From: JAJDXW01 sp965202895
GTDB lineage: Bacteria > Pseudomonadota > Gammaproteobacteria > HK1
DNA: 64,000 bases
Assembly (NCBI GenBank): GCA_965202895.1
Contig: OZ241901.1
Span: 3,720,001 to 3,784,000 of the forward strand
Direction of reading: 5' to 3'
The translations under genes and the position numbers were made by a program. The notes beneath the pieces were generated by a model. It was not told the DNA's origin. It searched no databases and saw only the letters and a list, made by a program, of their open reading frames with translations. Every line of letters begins with the position of its first letter. Position 1 is the stretch's first letter. Of this stretch, positions 45,001 to 53,000 are shown piece by piece.

Positions 45001-45520
45001 CGAGGAGGTCGCGGCCGACTATCGCTCGGTGGGGCTCAGCCTCCGCGGCCACCCGGTCGCCCTGCTGCGCGAAGCGGTGGGAGCGGGGGTCACCTGGAGC
45101 GGAGCGCTCGGCCGGGTGCGCTCCGGCAGCCGGGTCGCGGTGACCGGGGTGGTGCTGGTGCGGCAGCGGCCGAGGACCGCGAAGGGGGTGATCTTCCTCA
45201 CCCTGGAGGACATGGAAGGGCCGGTGAACGTCGTGGTGTGGCAGCGGGTGTACGAACGCTTCCGGTTCGAGGTACAGGATGCCCGCCTGATGCGGGTCGA
45301 GGGGCGGGTGGAGTCCTCGGGGCCGGTGGTCAACGTGATCGCGGAGCGGATCGTCGACCTGTCGGACCGGCTGGAGCGCCTCACGGACGGGGAGGGGGCG
45401 GGGGCGTCCGCCTGCCCCGGAGAGCCCGACGAGGCCGGGCCGGGCAAGCGATCCCCCACGAGCCGGGGCCATCCTCGCAACGAGGCCCGCCGCCTCTTCC
45501 CCTCGCGCGACTTCCACTGA
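42020..45520 (+). CDS. dnaE2: Error-prone DNA polymerase DnaE2
   Basis: About 1166 residues. PHP domain (Y-A-E-L-E-A-V-S-N-Y-S-F-L-R-G-A-S near residue 75, G-V-A-D-H-D-S-L-A-G near 112), C-family polymerase core (G-R-G-S-A-A-N-S-A-V-C-Y, D-I-D-V-D-F-E-H-E-R-R, R-P-G-P-I-Q-G-G-M) and C-terminal OB fold (V-A-V-T-G-V-V-L-V-R-Q-R-P, then V-N-V-V-V-W-Q). Lesion-bypass polymerase of the ImuABC mutasome. The start is unsure: family proteins begin near Y-A-E-L, and the 70-odd preceding residues are a Ser/Arg/Ala-rich leader partly coded by a 12-bp tandem repeat. A Gly/Arg-rich insertion is at about 170-207. 115 bp after imuB. Confidence 0.95.
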   Translation: MTPASSRASSRASSRVSSSARASARQTCSVPAAAPRHRAKTGEGSGSRGSRPADGGRSARRPRTVSRAGSGGKTARYAELEAVSNYSFLRGASHPEELVRRAAELGLEALGVADHDSLAGVVRVHAAARVAGPKPIVGARLDLADAPSVLAYPCDRAAYGRLCRLLTEGKARAGGGARPSAGRSGGGEPGGRGRSGSGGGNGGLRARDLLAAAEGMILIVLPPDRPAAGLPSLLASWRAAFPGQVWLALRRLLAEPVNGACEEWAASAAQAAGVPLVATNAVLMHRPDRRPVADVLACLRTGRRIDEMGLGLLKNAERRLKSPEEMVRLFRDRPEAVEATLEIAGRIGFSLDQLRLDYPDESGPGGVPALDRLERAVREGVAERYGARAPAPVRARIEHELAIIARLGYAPYFLTVYDLVRFARSRGILAQGRGSAANSAVCYVLRITEVDPARSDLLFERFVSEERGEPPDIDVDFEHERREEVIRHVYERWGRHRAALTAAVIHFRARLALREAGKALGLSGEVTSVLAAHARGEIPDDGTVRTLGLDPRAPRLRHALAVARTLVGFPRHLSQHPGGFVIGQGRLDEVVPIGPAAMPGRTVIEWDKDDLEALGILKVDVLGLGMLSCLRRGFDLMAAHYGRRLDLAGVPPEDEAVYDMLGRADSLGVFQVESRAQMGFLPRMKPRSFYDLVIEVAIVRPGPIQGGMVHPYLRRRDGREEVRYPLPDLEPVLAKTLGVPIFQEQAMRIAIVGAGFTPEEADGLRRAMATFRRVGTLPRYRRRFLERLVERGCAPEFAEQCWRQIEGFGEYGFPESHAASFAILVYASAWLKCRHPEVFACALLNSQPMGFYAPAQIVRDARAHEVEVRPVDVNASEWDCTLEPASGGGGGGYALRLGLRLVKGLGEEAARRLAAARGNGYREPAEVSRRARLGERSMAALAAAAAFGSLDLGRREGWWAVERIKGLPLPLFTAAGESERGPDPPVVLPPAAPGEEVAADYRSVGLSLRGHPVALLREAVGAGVTWSGALGRVRSGSRVAVTGVVLVRQRPRTAKGVIFLTLEDMEGPVNVVVWQRVYERFRFEVQDARLMRVEGRVESSGPVVNVIAERIVDLSDRLERLTDGEGAGASACPGEPDEAGPGKRSPTSRGHPRNEARRLFPSRDFH
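42032..42077 (+). repeat. 12-bp tandem repeat at the dnaE2 5' end (about 3.8 copies)
   Basis: Unit TCTTCGAGGGCG repeats at 42032, 42044, 42056 (with T for C) and partly 42068. Being a multiple of three, copy-number change would keep the dnaE2 frame and only alter the Ser-Arg-Ala leader. Confidence 0.85.
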
Positions 45521-45554
45521 GAGGAGGCCGCGGCACGGTCGGACCCATCCCGGG

Positions 45555-47108
45555 TCACGCCGCGTGCTCCACCTCGAATGCGGCGAGGTTGCGGGCGTCC
45601 TTGCTGAACTCGACGGCGATCAGGTGGATCGGGTGTCCCAGATGCCGGTACTTGTCCGCGTAGCGCCGTTCCCTGAGCTGCGTCATCGCCGCGCCCTCCG
45701 GCTCCAGCTCCACCACCTTGAACTCGAAGAGGTACACGTTGGCGTTGAAGCACACCGCCATGTCGAGGCGCCCGTGGCTCGTGCTGTCCTCCACCCGCAC
45801 GTCGAGGCCCGCGGCCGCGAAGTGCGAATAGAACACGCTCGCGTACCAGCCCTCGTAGCGCGCGACGTCGTTCTTCGTGTGCCACTGGTGCGGGATGCCC
45901 GCGAAGAACGACCGGAACAGCGCCTCCACCCCCTCGAAGTCGTTCGCCTCCAGCAGTCGGGGCAGGCGGATGCGATCCCTCGTCTGGCGCGAAGTGTCCG
46001 GGGCCATCGCCCGCAGCAGGCTTCGGTTCAGGCTCAGGCGCACCTCGTGGTTCGGATACCCCAATCGGTACACGGGCTCGCCGCCCGCATCCTCCTCCCC
46101 GGTGATCGTCAGGTAGCCGGTCTGGAACAGCAGCGCCTCGGTCGCGATGTCGTCCACGTCGAAGGCGGACAGCAGGTCCTCCCCGGCGATTCCCTCCTCC
46201 AGGGACGGCGCCGCGACCTTGCGCCCGAGCAGGGTCTGCACCAGGAACGTCGGCGAGCCGGTCTCGAACCAGTGCGCCTTGAACCGGCGGGTGTCGAAGA
46301 GCAGCAGGATGTCGAAGGGGTTGTAGACCTTCTCCTCCCCGAGCCAGCCATAGCCGTTGTACCAGCGGCGGATCTCGTCCCGGTCGAGGCCCGGCAGCTC
46401 CGGCGCGAACACCGTGTCCAAGTCCGTCTCGGTGTACCCGCAGATGGCCGAGTAGCGGGGGTCCAGGGTGATGTCCTTCAGGTTGTTGAGCCCCGAGAAC
46501 AGGCTCACCTTGGAGAATTTGCTCACCCCGGTGAGGAACGTGAACTCGACGTGGGCGTCGCTGTCCTTGACCACCGAGTAGAGACCGCGCAGGAAGTCCC
46601 GGTTGGCGCGGGCGGTCTCCGGCGCGTCGAGTGCGTCGAGGATCGGCTTGTCGTACTCGTCCACCAGCACCGCGGCCCGCTCTCCGGTCTCGCGGTGGAG
46701 CGCTTCGAGGAGATGGGCGAACCGCTCCGGAGCGGTGTCGTACCCGGAGGCCACCCCCGTCTCCCGCTCGACCGCGTCCAACTGCGCCATCAGGTTCCGG
46801 TGCAGGTAGCCCGGCTCCTTGAAGTCGCCCCGACCGAAGCTCAGGCGCAGCACCGGATGGCAGACCGACCAGTCCCGGCGGCCGTGCACGTCCAACCCCT
46901 CGAACAGCGCCTCGGCGCCCTCGAAGAACTCCTTCAGGGTGTCCAGGAAGAGGCTCTTGCCGAAGCGCCGCGGGCGGGAGAGGAAGTAGTGGGCGCCTTC
47001 CTCGATCAGCCGCCCGATGTAGGCGGTCTTGTCGACGTAGTAGCAGCCCTCCTCCCGGATGGTGCGGAAGGTCTGGATGCCGATGGGGAGCTTGCGCCTG
47101 ACGTTCAT
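45555..47108 (-). CDS. AAA-ATPase-like / PD-(D/E)XK nuclease-family protein (DUF1703 type)
   Basis: 517 residues. N-terminal AAA-ATPase-like domain: P-I-G-I-Q-T-F-R-T-I-R-E, Y-V-D-K-T, and R-P-R-R-F-G-K-S-L-F-L-D near residue 45 (P-loop-like), L-V-D-E-Y-D-K-P-I near 148 (Walker B). C-terminal nuclease-like domain: G-R-L-D-M-A-V-C-F-N-A-N-V-Y-L-F-E-F-K near 450, with Asp and E-x-K of a PD-(D/E)XK fold. The family is common in Bacteroidetes and many environmental genomes and its function is not established; a link to mobile or defence elements is suspected. ATG at 47108; no clear ribosome-binding site; no partner gene. Confidence 0.85.
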   Translation of the reverse strand: MNVRRKLPIGIQTFRTIREEGCYYVDKTAYIGRLIEEGAHYFLSRPRRFGKSLFLDTLKEFFEGAEALFEGLDVHGRRDWSVCHPVLRLSFGRGDFKEPGYLHRNLMAQLDAVERETGVASGYDTAPERFAHLLEALHRETGERAAVLVDEYDKPILDALDAPETARANRDFLRGLYSVVKDSDAHVEFTFLTGVSKFSKVSLFSGLNNLKDITLDPRYSAICGYTETDLDTVFAPELPGLDRDEIRRWYNGYGWLGEEKVYNPFDILLLFDTRRFKAHWFETGSPTFLVQTLLGRKVAAPSLEEGIAGEDLLSAFDVDDIATEALLFQTGYLTITGEEDAGGEPVYRLGYPNHEVRLSLNRSLLRAMAPDTSRQTRDRIRLPRLLEANDFEGVEALFRSFFAGIPHQWHTKNDVARYEGWYASVFYSHFAAAGLDVRVEDSTSHGRLDMAVCFNANVYLFEFKVVELEPEGAAMTQLRERRYADKYRHLGHPIHLIAVEFSKDARNLAAFEVEHAA

Positions 47109-47303
47109 GGGGGCAGCTTACAGGTGGAGAAGATTTTCGGGAAATTCTCGTCCGGCGGGCGGATTCCTGGAGCGCGCCTGCCTCTGGCGAGGTCGCGGTA
47201 TCGATCCTGAACCGGCGCCCCCGGGTCGGCAAGGCTTCGCCGAGGAGCGCTTCCCTCTCCTCGCCCCGGGGCCCCGAGGCTTGGCGTGGCGGCGCCAAGC
47301 GTA

Positions 47304-47825
47304 TCAGCCGCCCGCTTCGTCGGCGGACAGCATGTTCTCGAGCGCCTCCCGGTGCGTCGCGAGGAAGAGGCGGTCCTTCTCCCGGCCGGCCGCGGCCTTC
47401 GATTCGACGATGTGGGCGAGCCTCGCTACGGGCATCGCGACCCCTTCCACCTCGAAGACCCGGTGCCCCGCCCAGACCGTCTCGAAGTCGAAGCCGCTCA
47501 TCACGAGCGACAGGTCCACATCCGTTCCTGCGCCATCGCTCGCCCGGGTGAGCGCGCGCCGCTCGACGACGGCCCGGGCAAGGCCGGCGTCGCGTGGTGC
47601 GTCGAGCGGTTCCATCCCGGCGGACAGCTCGAACCCGTTCGCCTCGCACACGCGCCATGCGGCGAGCAGATTGCCGGGGTCCGCGGGCAGGAAGAAGTCG
47701 CGGTCCAAGGTCGTGAACATCGCGCTGCCGGAGGGTGCGTAGTAGTTCGCGCCCCATACGCCGATGACCAGATAACGCACACCGTCCGCCGAGAGGGCGC
47801 CCGCGAGCGAGGCGAGCGGGTCCAC
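47304..47825 (-). CDS. Nucleotidyltransferase-fold protein (possible toxin of a two-gene module)
   Basis: 173 residues. Y-L-V-I-G-V-W-G-A-N-Y-Y-A near residue 20 and T-L-D-R-D-F-F-L near 42 match the G-G/S... D-x-D layout of minimal nucleotidyltransferases, and V-A-R-L-A-H-I-V-E-S-K-A-A-A-G-R-E-K-D near 140 gives the usual Lys and R-x-K-D segment. GTG start at 47825, four bases after the stop of the small upstream gene, so the two form an operon. Proteins of this kind occur as AbiEii/MenT-like toxins, but the family is broad and the activity here is not shown. Confidence 0.7.
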   Translation of the reverse strand: MDPLASLAGALSADGVRYLVIGVWGANYYAPSGSAMFTTLDRDFFLPADPGNLLAAWRVCEANGFELSAGMEPLDAPRDAGLARAVVERRALTRASDGAGTDVDLSLVMSGFDFETVWAGHRVFEVEGVAMPVARLAHIVESKAAAGREKDRLFLATHREALENMLSADEAGG

Positions 47826-47829
47826 CCGC

Positions 47830-48036
47830 TCAGCGCCGCTTGGCCGACGCGAAGTGGCGCACCGCGGCCGCGTGGGCTCGATGCACCCAGCTCTTGTCGG
47901 CCCCGGATGCGTTGGCCGGAAGGTCCTCGAGTCTGGCGATGAGGCGGCGGTACTCGGGGGTGAGCGAAACCGGGCGCGACGGGTCCGGCCCGCCATCCGC
48001 CGCCGAGGTCCGGTATGGCGCCGAATCTCCAAGCAT
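47830..48036 (-). CDS. Small hypothetical protein, possible antitoxin partner
   Basis: 68 residues: a polar start, then V-S-L-T-P-E-Y-R-R-L-I-A-R-L-E-D-L-P and a helical basic end H-R-A-H-A-A-A-V-R-H-F-A-S-A-K-R-R. No family recognised. It directly precedes a nucleotidyltransferase-fold gene with a four-base gap, the usual antitoxin-toxin order, and faces away from the AbiEi/AbiEii pair. ATG at 48036; weak ribosome-binding site. A larger reading frame upstream overlaps the divergent promoter and is unlikely. Confidence 0.55.
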   Translation of the reverse strand: MLGDSAPYRTSAADGGPDPSRPVSLTPEYRRLIARLEDLPANASGADKSWVHRAHAAAVRHFASAKRR

Positions 48037-48177
48037 CGCCCCGGCAGTGTATCCGGTTCGGGGCATGGTCGGCGGAACGGTCGCCCGCGACCCGCATCGA
48101 CGCCGGGGTATCGGGACGGCAGGGTCGGGCTTGGCGACGGCCGGGGCGCCGGTTGAATCCAAGGGCGGCATCCTGAA

Positions 48178-48212
48178 AAATGTCGGCATCGACAGCAGGA
48201 TTGCCGACATTT
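48178..48212. promoter_or_regulatory. Inverted repeat upstream of abiEi, candidate autoregulatory operator
   Basis: AAATGTCGGCA (48178-48188) and TGCCGACATTT (48202-48212) are perfect 11-bp inverted copies around a 13-base centre, ending 11 bases before the abiEi ATG. AbiEi antitoxins are known to repress their own promoter through inverted repeats, so this is the likely operator. It lies between the two divergent toxin-antitoxin-like modules. Confidence 0.75.
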
Positions 48213-48223
48213 CCGAGCGTTCG

Positions 48224-48826
48224 ATGCGCACCCGTCCCGACCGCGGCCACCTTCGGCGGATCGGCTTGGGCAATTTCTTCCGCGCGAGCCAAGCCGAGAC
48301 GCTGGGGATCACCTACGACCAGCTTCGACGCCTGGAGGCGGCCGGAGAGGTCGAGCGAGTGGCCCGGGGGCTGTATCGTCTCGCGGACGCCGAGCCGACG
48401 GAGCGCTACAGCCTGGCCGCCGTGTGCGCCCGTGTGCCGAACTCCGTCGTGTGCCTGCTGTCCGCGCTCGAAGTGCACGAGATCGGTAGCCGTGCCCCCT
48501 TGGAAGTCTGGCTGGCTATTCCTCACAAGGCGAGGCCGCCGCGGGTTTCCGGGGTCGGGGTCCGCCTGCTCCGGTTCAGCGGTGCGGCCTGGGCGCATGG
48601 CGTGCAGGAAATGCGGTTCGAGGGCGTTCCCGCCCGCATCACGTCTCCGGCCCGCACCGTGGTCGACTGCTTCCGGTTCGAACATCTGATCGGACGCGAG
48701 GCCGCCTTGGAAGCGCTGTACGACGCCCTCCGTCTCCGCAAGGTGACGACCGCCGATCTGGACCGCACGCTTCGGGTACTGCCCTCGCGTCTGCTCACCG
48801 CGGCCCTGGAGACCAGGCAGCCATGA
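48224..48826 (+). CDS. abiEi: AbiEi-family type IV antitoxin / transcriptional repressor
   Basis: 200 residues. N-terminal winged-helix domain: F-F-R-A-S-Q-A-E-T-L-G-I-T-Y-D-Q-L-R-R-L, then G-E-V-E-R-V-A-R-G-L-Y-R-L. C-terminal AbiEi domain: Y-S-L-A-A-V-C-A-R-V-P-N-S-V-V-C-L-L-S-A-L, I-P-H-K-A-R-P-P-R and I-T-S-P-A-R-T-V-V-D-C-F-R-F. The antitoxin neutralises AbiEii and represses its operon. ATG at 48224; its TGA overlaps the abiEii ATG. The inverted repeat upstream supports autoregulation. Confidence 0.9.
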   Translation: MRTRPDRGHLRRIGLGNFFRASQAETLGITYDQLRRLEAAGEVERVARGLYRLADAEPTERYSLAAVCARVPNSVVCLLSALEVHEIGSRAPLEVWLAIPHKARPPRVSGVGVRLLRFSGAAWAHGVQEMRFEGVPARITSPARTVVDCFRFEHLIGREAALEALYDALRLRKVTTADLDRTLRVLPSRLLTAALETRQP

Positions 48827-49746
48827 CCCGCGACCGCGCCGCGTCGGTCAAGGCTCGCCTGCTCGGCAGAGCAAAGGCGGCAGGGGAGAGGTTCGAGCTC
48901 CTGCTCGTGCGATACGCCTGCGAGCGTTTCCTCTATCGTCTCGGCGCATCCGGGGTGCGGCACCGCTGTATCCTCAAGGGTGCCAGCCTCCTGACGTTGT
49001 GGATGGACGAGCCTTGGCGAGCCACTCGAGACGTCGATCTCTTGGCTTTCGGCAGGAGCGATGAAGTGGCCGTGCGCACGGCGATGGAGGAAATCTGTAG
49101 CGTCACCTGCCCCGAGGACGGCCTGACCTTCGATTCTCAAAGCATCATGATCTCCGAGACCCGCAGGGAACAGCATTATCCAGGCCAACGGGTCGCCCTG
49201 TGGTCCCGCCTCGGCAAGACGAGGATCCGTGTACAGGTGGACTTCGGCTTCGGTGACGTCGTCACTCCCGAGCCGGAAGAAGTCCGGCTGCCCATCCTCA
49301 TCGGGCGCGTTCCTCCACCGAGGATACGGGCGTATCCGCGCATCACGGTCATCGCGGAGAAGTTCCAGGCCATGGTGGACCTCGGGTGCCGAAACAGCCG
49401 AATGAAGGACTTTCACGACGTCTGGGCTCTGTCGGAGTCTTTCACCTTCGACGGCGCTTCACTCCGCGAAGCGGTCTCGGCCTGCTTCCATCGGCGTGGA
49501 ACCATCTGGACCGAGGAGAAGCCTGTCGTTCTGGAACCGGTGTTTTATTCGGACATGGAGGCTCGAGCACGCTGGCGAGCCTATATGCGTGCCGGCCATT
49601 TCCGACACTCTCCGCCGGAAGATTTCGAGGAGATCGGCGAACGAATGCGAAGCTTCTTCGCTCCGGTTCGTGAGACCATCCTGAACAAGGATTCGTTCGA
49701 GATGCATTGGCCCGTCGGCGGACCATGGGAGCCGGCGGTGGCGTAA
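48823..49746 (+). CDS. abiEii: AbiEii-family nucleotidyltransferase toxin
   Basis: 307 residues. Motif I K-G-A-S-L-L followed by T-R-D-V-D-L-L near residue 65 (D-x-D), R-V-Q-V-D-F-G-F-G-D-V-V-T near 130, A-E-K-F-Q-A-M-V near 180 and S-R-M-K-D-F-H-D-V-W near 193, all in the AbiEii order. Toxins of this group modify tRNA or target GTP and stop growth, giving phage abortive infection or plasmid stabilisation. ATG overlaps the abiEi stop. The first Gly-Gly-Ser is K-G-A-S, a common variant. Confidence 0.9.
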   Translation: MTRDRAASVKARLLGRAKAAGERFELLLVRYACERFLYRLGASGVRHRCILKGASLLTLWMDEPWRATRDVDLLAFGRSDEVAVRTAMEEICSVTCPEDGLTFDSQSIMISETRREQHYPGQRVALWSRLGKTRIRVQVDFGFGDVVTPEPEEVRLPILIGRVPPPRIRAYPRITVIAEKFQAMVDLGCRNSRMKDFHDVWALSESFTFDGASLREAVSACFHRRGTIWTEEKPVVLEPVFYSDMEARARWRAYMRAGHFRHSPPEDFEEIGERMRSFFAPVRETILNKDSFEMHWPVGGPWEPAVA

Positions 49747-49882
49747 GGAAAATGAACGCGAGCCGAGTTGGGGCGTCGGATGGGTGCTTCAACCCAAGTG
49801 ACTGCTTGAGGGAGCGAGGCCAAGGCAGGCTCAAGTTCACTGCCAGTGAGGATAAGCCGTACATGCCAACGGTCGTCTTGGC

Positions 49883-49912
49883 CCGTCATTCCCGCCTCCG
49901 CGGGAATGACGG
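49883..49912. repeat. REP-like palindrome downstream of abiEii
   Basis: CCGTCATTCCCGC, four-base loop, GCGGGAATGACGG: a perfect 13-bp stem in the 312-bp gap 49747-50058. It resembles the repeat words at 20040-20111. It could stop transcripts from both sides, but there is no T-run. Nothing else is recognised in this gap. Confidence 0.75.
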
Positions 49913-50058
49913 ACTTTCTCGGAGTCTGCTCCCGGTTTGATCGGGAAAATAACAGAACTTCCGATTTATGCAACAATCGGGTACACCCTCTAAATGTCCT
50001 GTGGGAGGGTGATGATGATGGCTCTGGCGAGGGCCTACTCAACGGTGTACCCGGTGAT

Positions 50059-53000
50059 TCATTTCGAATTGCCGAAGAGTTTTTTTGCATCCCAACTTAT
50101 CCCTTGTCCTGATGCGCCGATTCCCATGCGGACAGGAGTCCAACGACTGATAAATGGCGCGTGGGCAAGAGGCTCAAGGGGGGTATGAAATATCTGCCGA
50201 CCTAGATCCGTTGAATGGTAGCCCTTTTTTGCATAGAAAGCACTCTTTCCTGTGAAAGGGTCGAGATACGTACTTGCAGATTTTCCTATATTCATGCGAA
50301 GATTGAATCTTGGATATTTGCTAAGCTCCCCGGTACCTTTGCTTGTCGCAGCTTTAGGTTTTAGTATTAGTTTGATTGGGCTTCCCTTCTTAGCGACTTC
50401 TACAACCCCCGATACTGATTTCTGCGTCGATTTGTAACCCATCTTCTCGAGGGATCGAATAAGGCCCTTCACATGAGGTACACGAACCATCGACTTGTGT
50501 AATTTGCTGAACACGCCTAAGAACGCGGCTCCTGCGACAAAATCGATAGCGGCATCTGCCCACCTATACTCCAAGCCCGTTGCCTTGGACAGCGTGTACC
50601 CGAGGGCAACGTTGCTCGCTCCACTCACCAGAAATGGAATTTCTCCTGTTGGATCTTGATAGACCAGCGGCCGGTTCAGCGAATAGCTGTATGCGTTCAA
50701 TCGCTGCGGTTCTTCGAACGGACGCTGCATGATCTGTCGCAGCACCGGGTCGACGCTCAGGAATCTGGCCAGGGCGCCGTCGAGATAGCGGGCCTCGAAG
50801 TATTGCAGGCCGGTCTCCTGGTCGGTCTCCTTCTGGGAGAATCGATAGGGCTCTGCCTCGAAGGACGTTCGGCGGTAAGCCTCCCTCGGGTTTCCATAGG
50901 GATAGTAGGCGATCTCCTCCAGCAAGTTGCCGGCTGCGTCCGTCATCACGTTCGTGGATCCGAGGTGATCCTGGTGGTAGTAGCGGATCGCGAAAGTCGG
51001 ATCCGGAAGCGGTGTGCCTTGGCCGTCCGCCAAGGCTGCCGCGACCGGGGTGAGTCGCGCGACGCGGCGTTGGCCGGCGTATACGTACTTCACCGGCGTG
51101 CCGTCGCGGACTTCATAGTGTCGATCCACGTATTGCACCACCGATTCCGCAGGCTCGTCGCCATCGACGTGCCTGACGTGTTTGGTGACGCGCCGGTCGG
51201 CATGGTCGTAGACGTACTCGGCGGTGATCCGATCGGACTTCACGGCAACCAGCCGGTCCTTGAAGTCCCAGACGAGCTCCAGATCGTCCAGCCGTACGAC
51301 GTTGCCGTTGTCGTCGTAGGCCAGCCGGTGGTCGCTCGTGCCCGTCGTCGCGTGCGGGCCGGGCGGGTCTCCCTGCACACGGCCGGTGCGCTCGTTGCGC
51401 CCGCCCAAGTAGTCGAGCCGGCCCAGATCGGCGACGTTGCGGCCGTGCTCCCGGTGCGAGATGTTGGAAGACTGTTCCAGCAGGTTCCCGATGCGATCGT
51501 AGCGATAGGAAATCCCCGCTTCGCCGCCGTCCGCCTCGAATCCGTAGCGGACCCGGGTGAGCCGGTACAGGTCGTCGTGTTCGAACCACTGATCGTTGAT
51601 GCGTTCCGGCGTGTCCGCCAGAGCGCCGACCCGAGGCCGTCGATCGTCGATCTCGACGATGTTGGAGACCCTGTCCAGGCGATAGGCGTAGTCCAGCAAC
51701 GGCGACTCGCCGGGCTTCGCCGAAGTCAGCCGGCTGAGGCGCAGGCGGTCATCGTAGTCGTAGCTGGTGGATACGCCGTTGCCATGATCCACGCGCGCGA
51801 ACTGCCCGGACGGGATGTAGTCGAGGTTGGCCAGGACGGATGCGCGTGCGCGGTCGCTACCGACGGAGCCGCGGCTCCCGTCCGACCCGCGGGGTCCACC
51901 GCTCTCTACGCCCTCCAGGAGGCCGCGCGGATTGTAGATGTAGGCGATGCGGTCGTTGTCCGGATACACGAGTGACGTAACGCGGTCCATCGAGTCGTAA
52001 TCCATCGCCGAGGCATAGGTCTGCACTGAGCCGGTTCGCGGATGCAGGATGCCTTTCACCCGCCACTCGACGCGGCCGCGAGGGTCGTATGACGTGTGGC
52101 TCTCCCCGGAAAGATCGTAGATGGAAGCCAGGCGACCAAGCGTATTGCGGGGGGACGCGCGGCGGCCGTCCGCTAGCTCCGCTTCGACCGCCGTGCGGTC
52201 ATACACGTAACGCACGTCCGGCTTGCGGTTCGCCCCAGACGGTATCGAGGACGGCGCCGAAGGCGGGGCGCCCTCGTCGTGGTAGCGCTCGGCCACGAGG
52301 CGGTTGGCGCCATCGTAGTCATACGTGATCCGCTGCCGCTTGGCGTCGATGGTTTCACGCAGGTTCGACGCGGCGTCGTACCTGTAGGTCGTCACGCCCC
52401 GGTTCGGATCGTCGTCCAGGACCTTGCGGCTCAAGCCGTCGAAGACGGCCCGCTTGCGGTTGCCTTGCGCGTCCGTGATCAGCACCACGTTGTCGAGCAG
52501 GTCGTAGTCGTAACGGGTCGTCCAGTCGGCCGGCTCGCTCGAACGCTGGCCGGCATCGGTGAGCTTGACGATCTCGTGGACCTCGCGCAGCCGGCCGTTT
52601 CCCTTGTCGTCCTGCAATCCGTCCACGATCAGGCGGCGGGCGGCGCCGGCGTACGTGGACTCGAGGTTCGTCTGCTCCTCGTCGCGCACCAGCTTCGCGA
52701 AGGGCTCGTATTCGATCGCGCTGAACGATTCGTCCGGCTGGGTGAGCCGGACTTCTCGTCCGAGCGCGTCATAGCGGTGCTCCACGGACGCGGCTGCAAA
52801 CGGCGGTGTCTCGAAGTCCAGCGTACCGGCCTCGAAATAGGGCAGGTACCGGCGCCACGGCAATCGCCGCGCGTTGAACTGCACCGTGCCGGTGACGACG
52901 ACCCGGTCCGGCGTCTCGCCCTCCTCGCGCGTCATGATCTTCCGGCCGAGGCCGTCGTAGAAGAGCCGCGAATCGACGGTGCCACCGCCTGCCTGCTCGC

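Noticed and set aside
40976..45517. A 1513-codon minus-strand frame opposite imuB and dnaE2
   Set aside because: Antisense shadow of well-supported genes in a GC-rich genome; no recognisable protein features.
49883..49912. Rho-independent terminator for abiEii
   Set aside because: Strong stem but no T-run, and the same stem occurs elsewhere as a dispersed repeat, so I list it as a repeat.
49747..50058. Possible immunity gene for the RHS tip
   Set aside because: Minus-strand frames here run into the antisense of abiEii, lack a ribosome-binding site and look non-coding.
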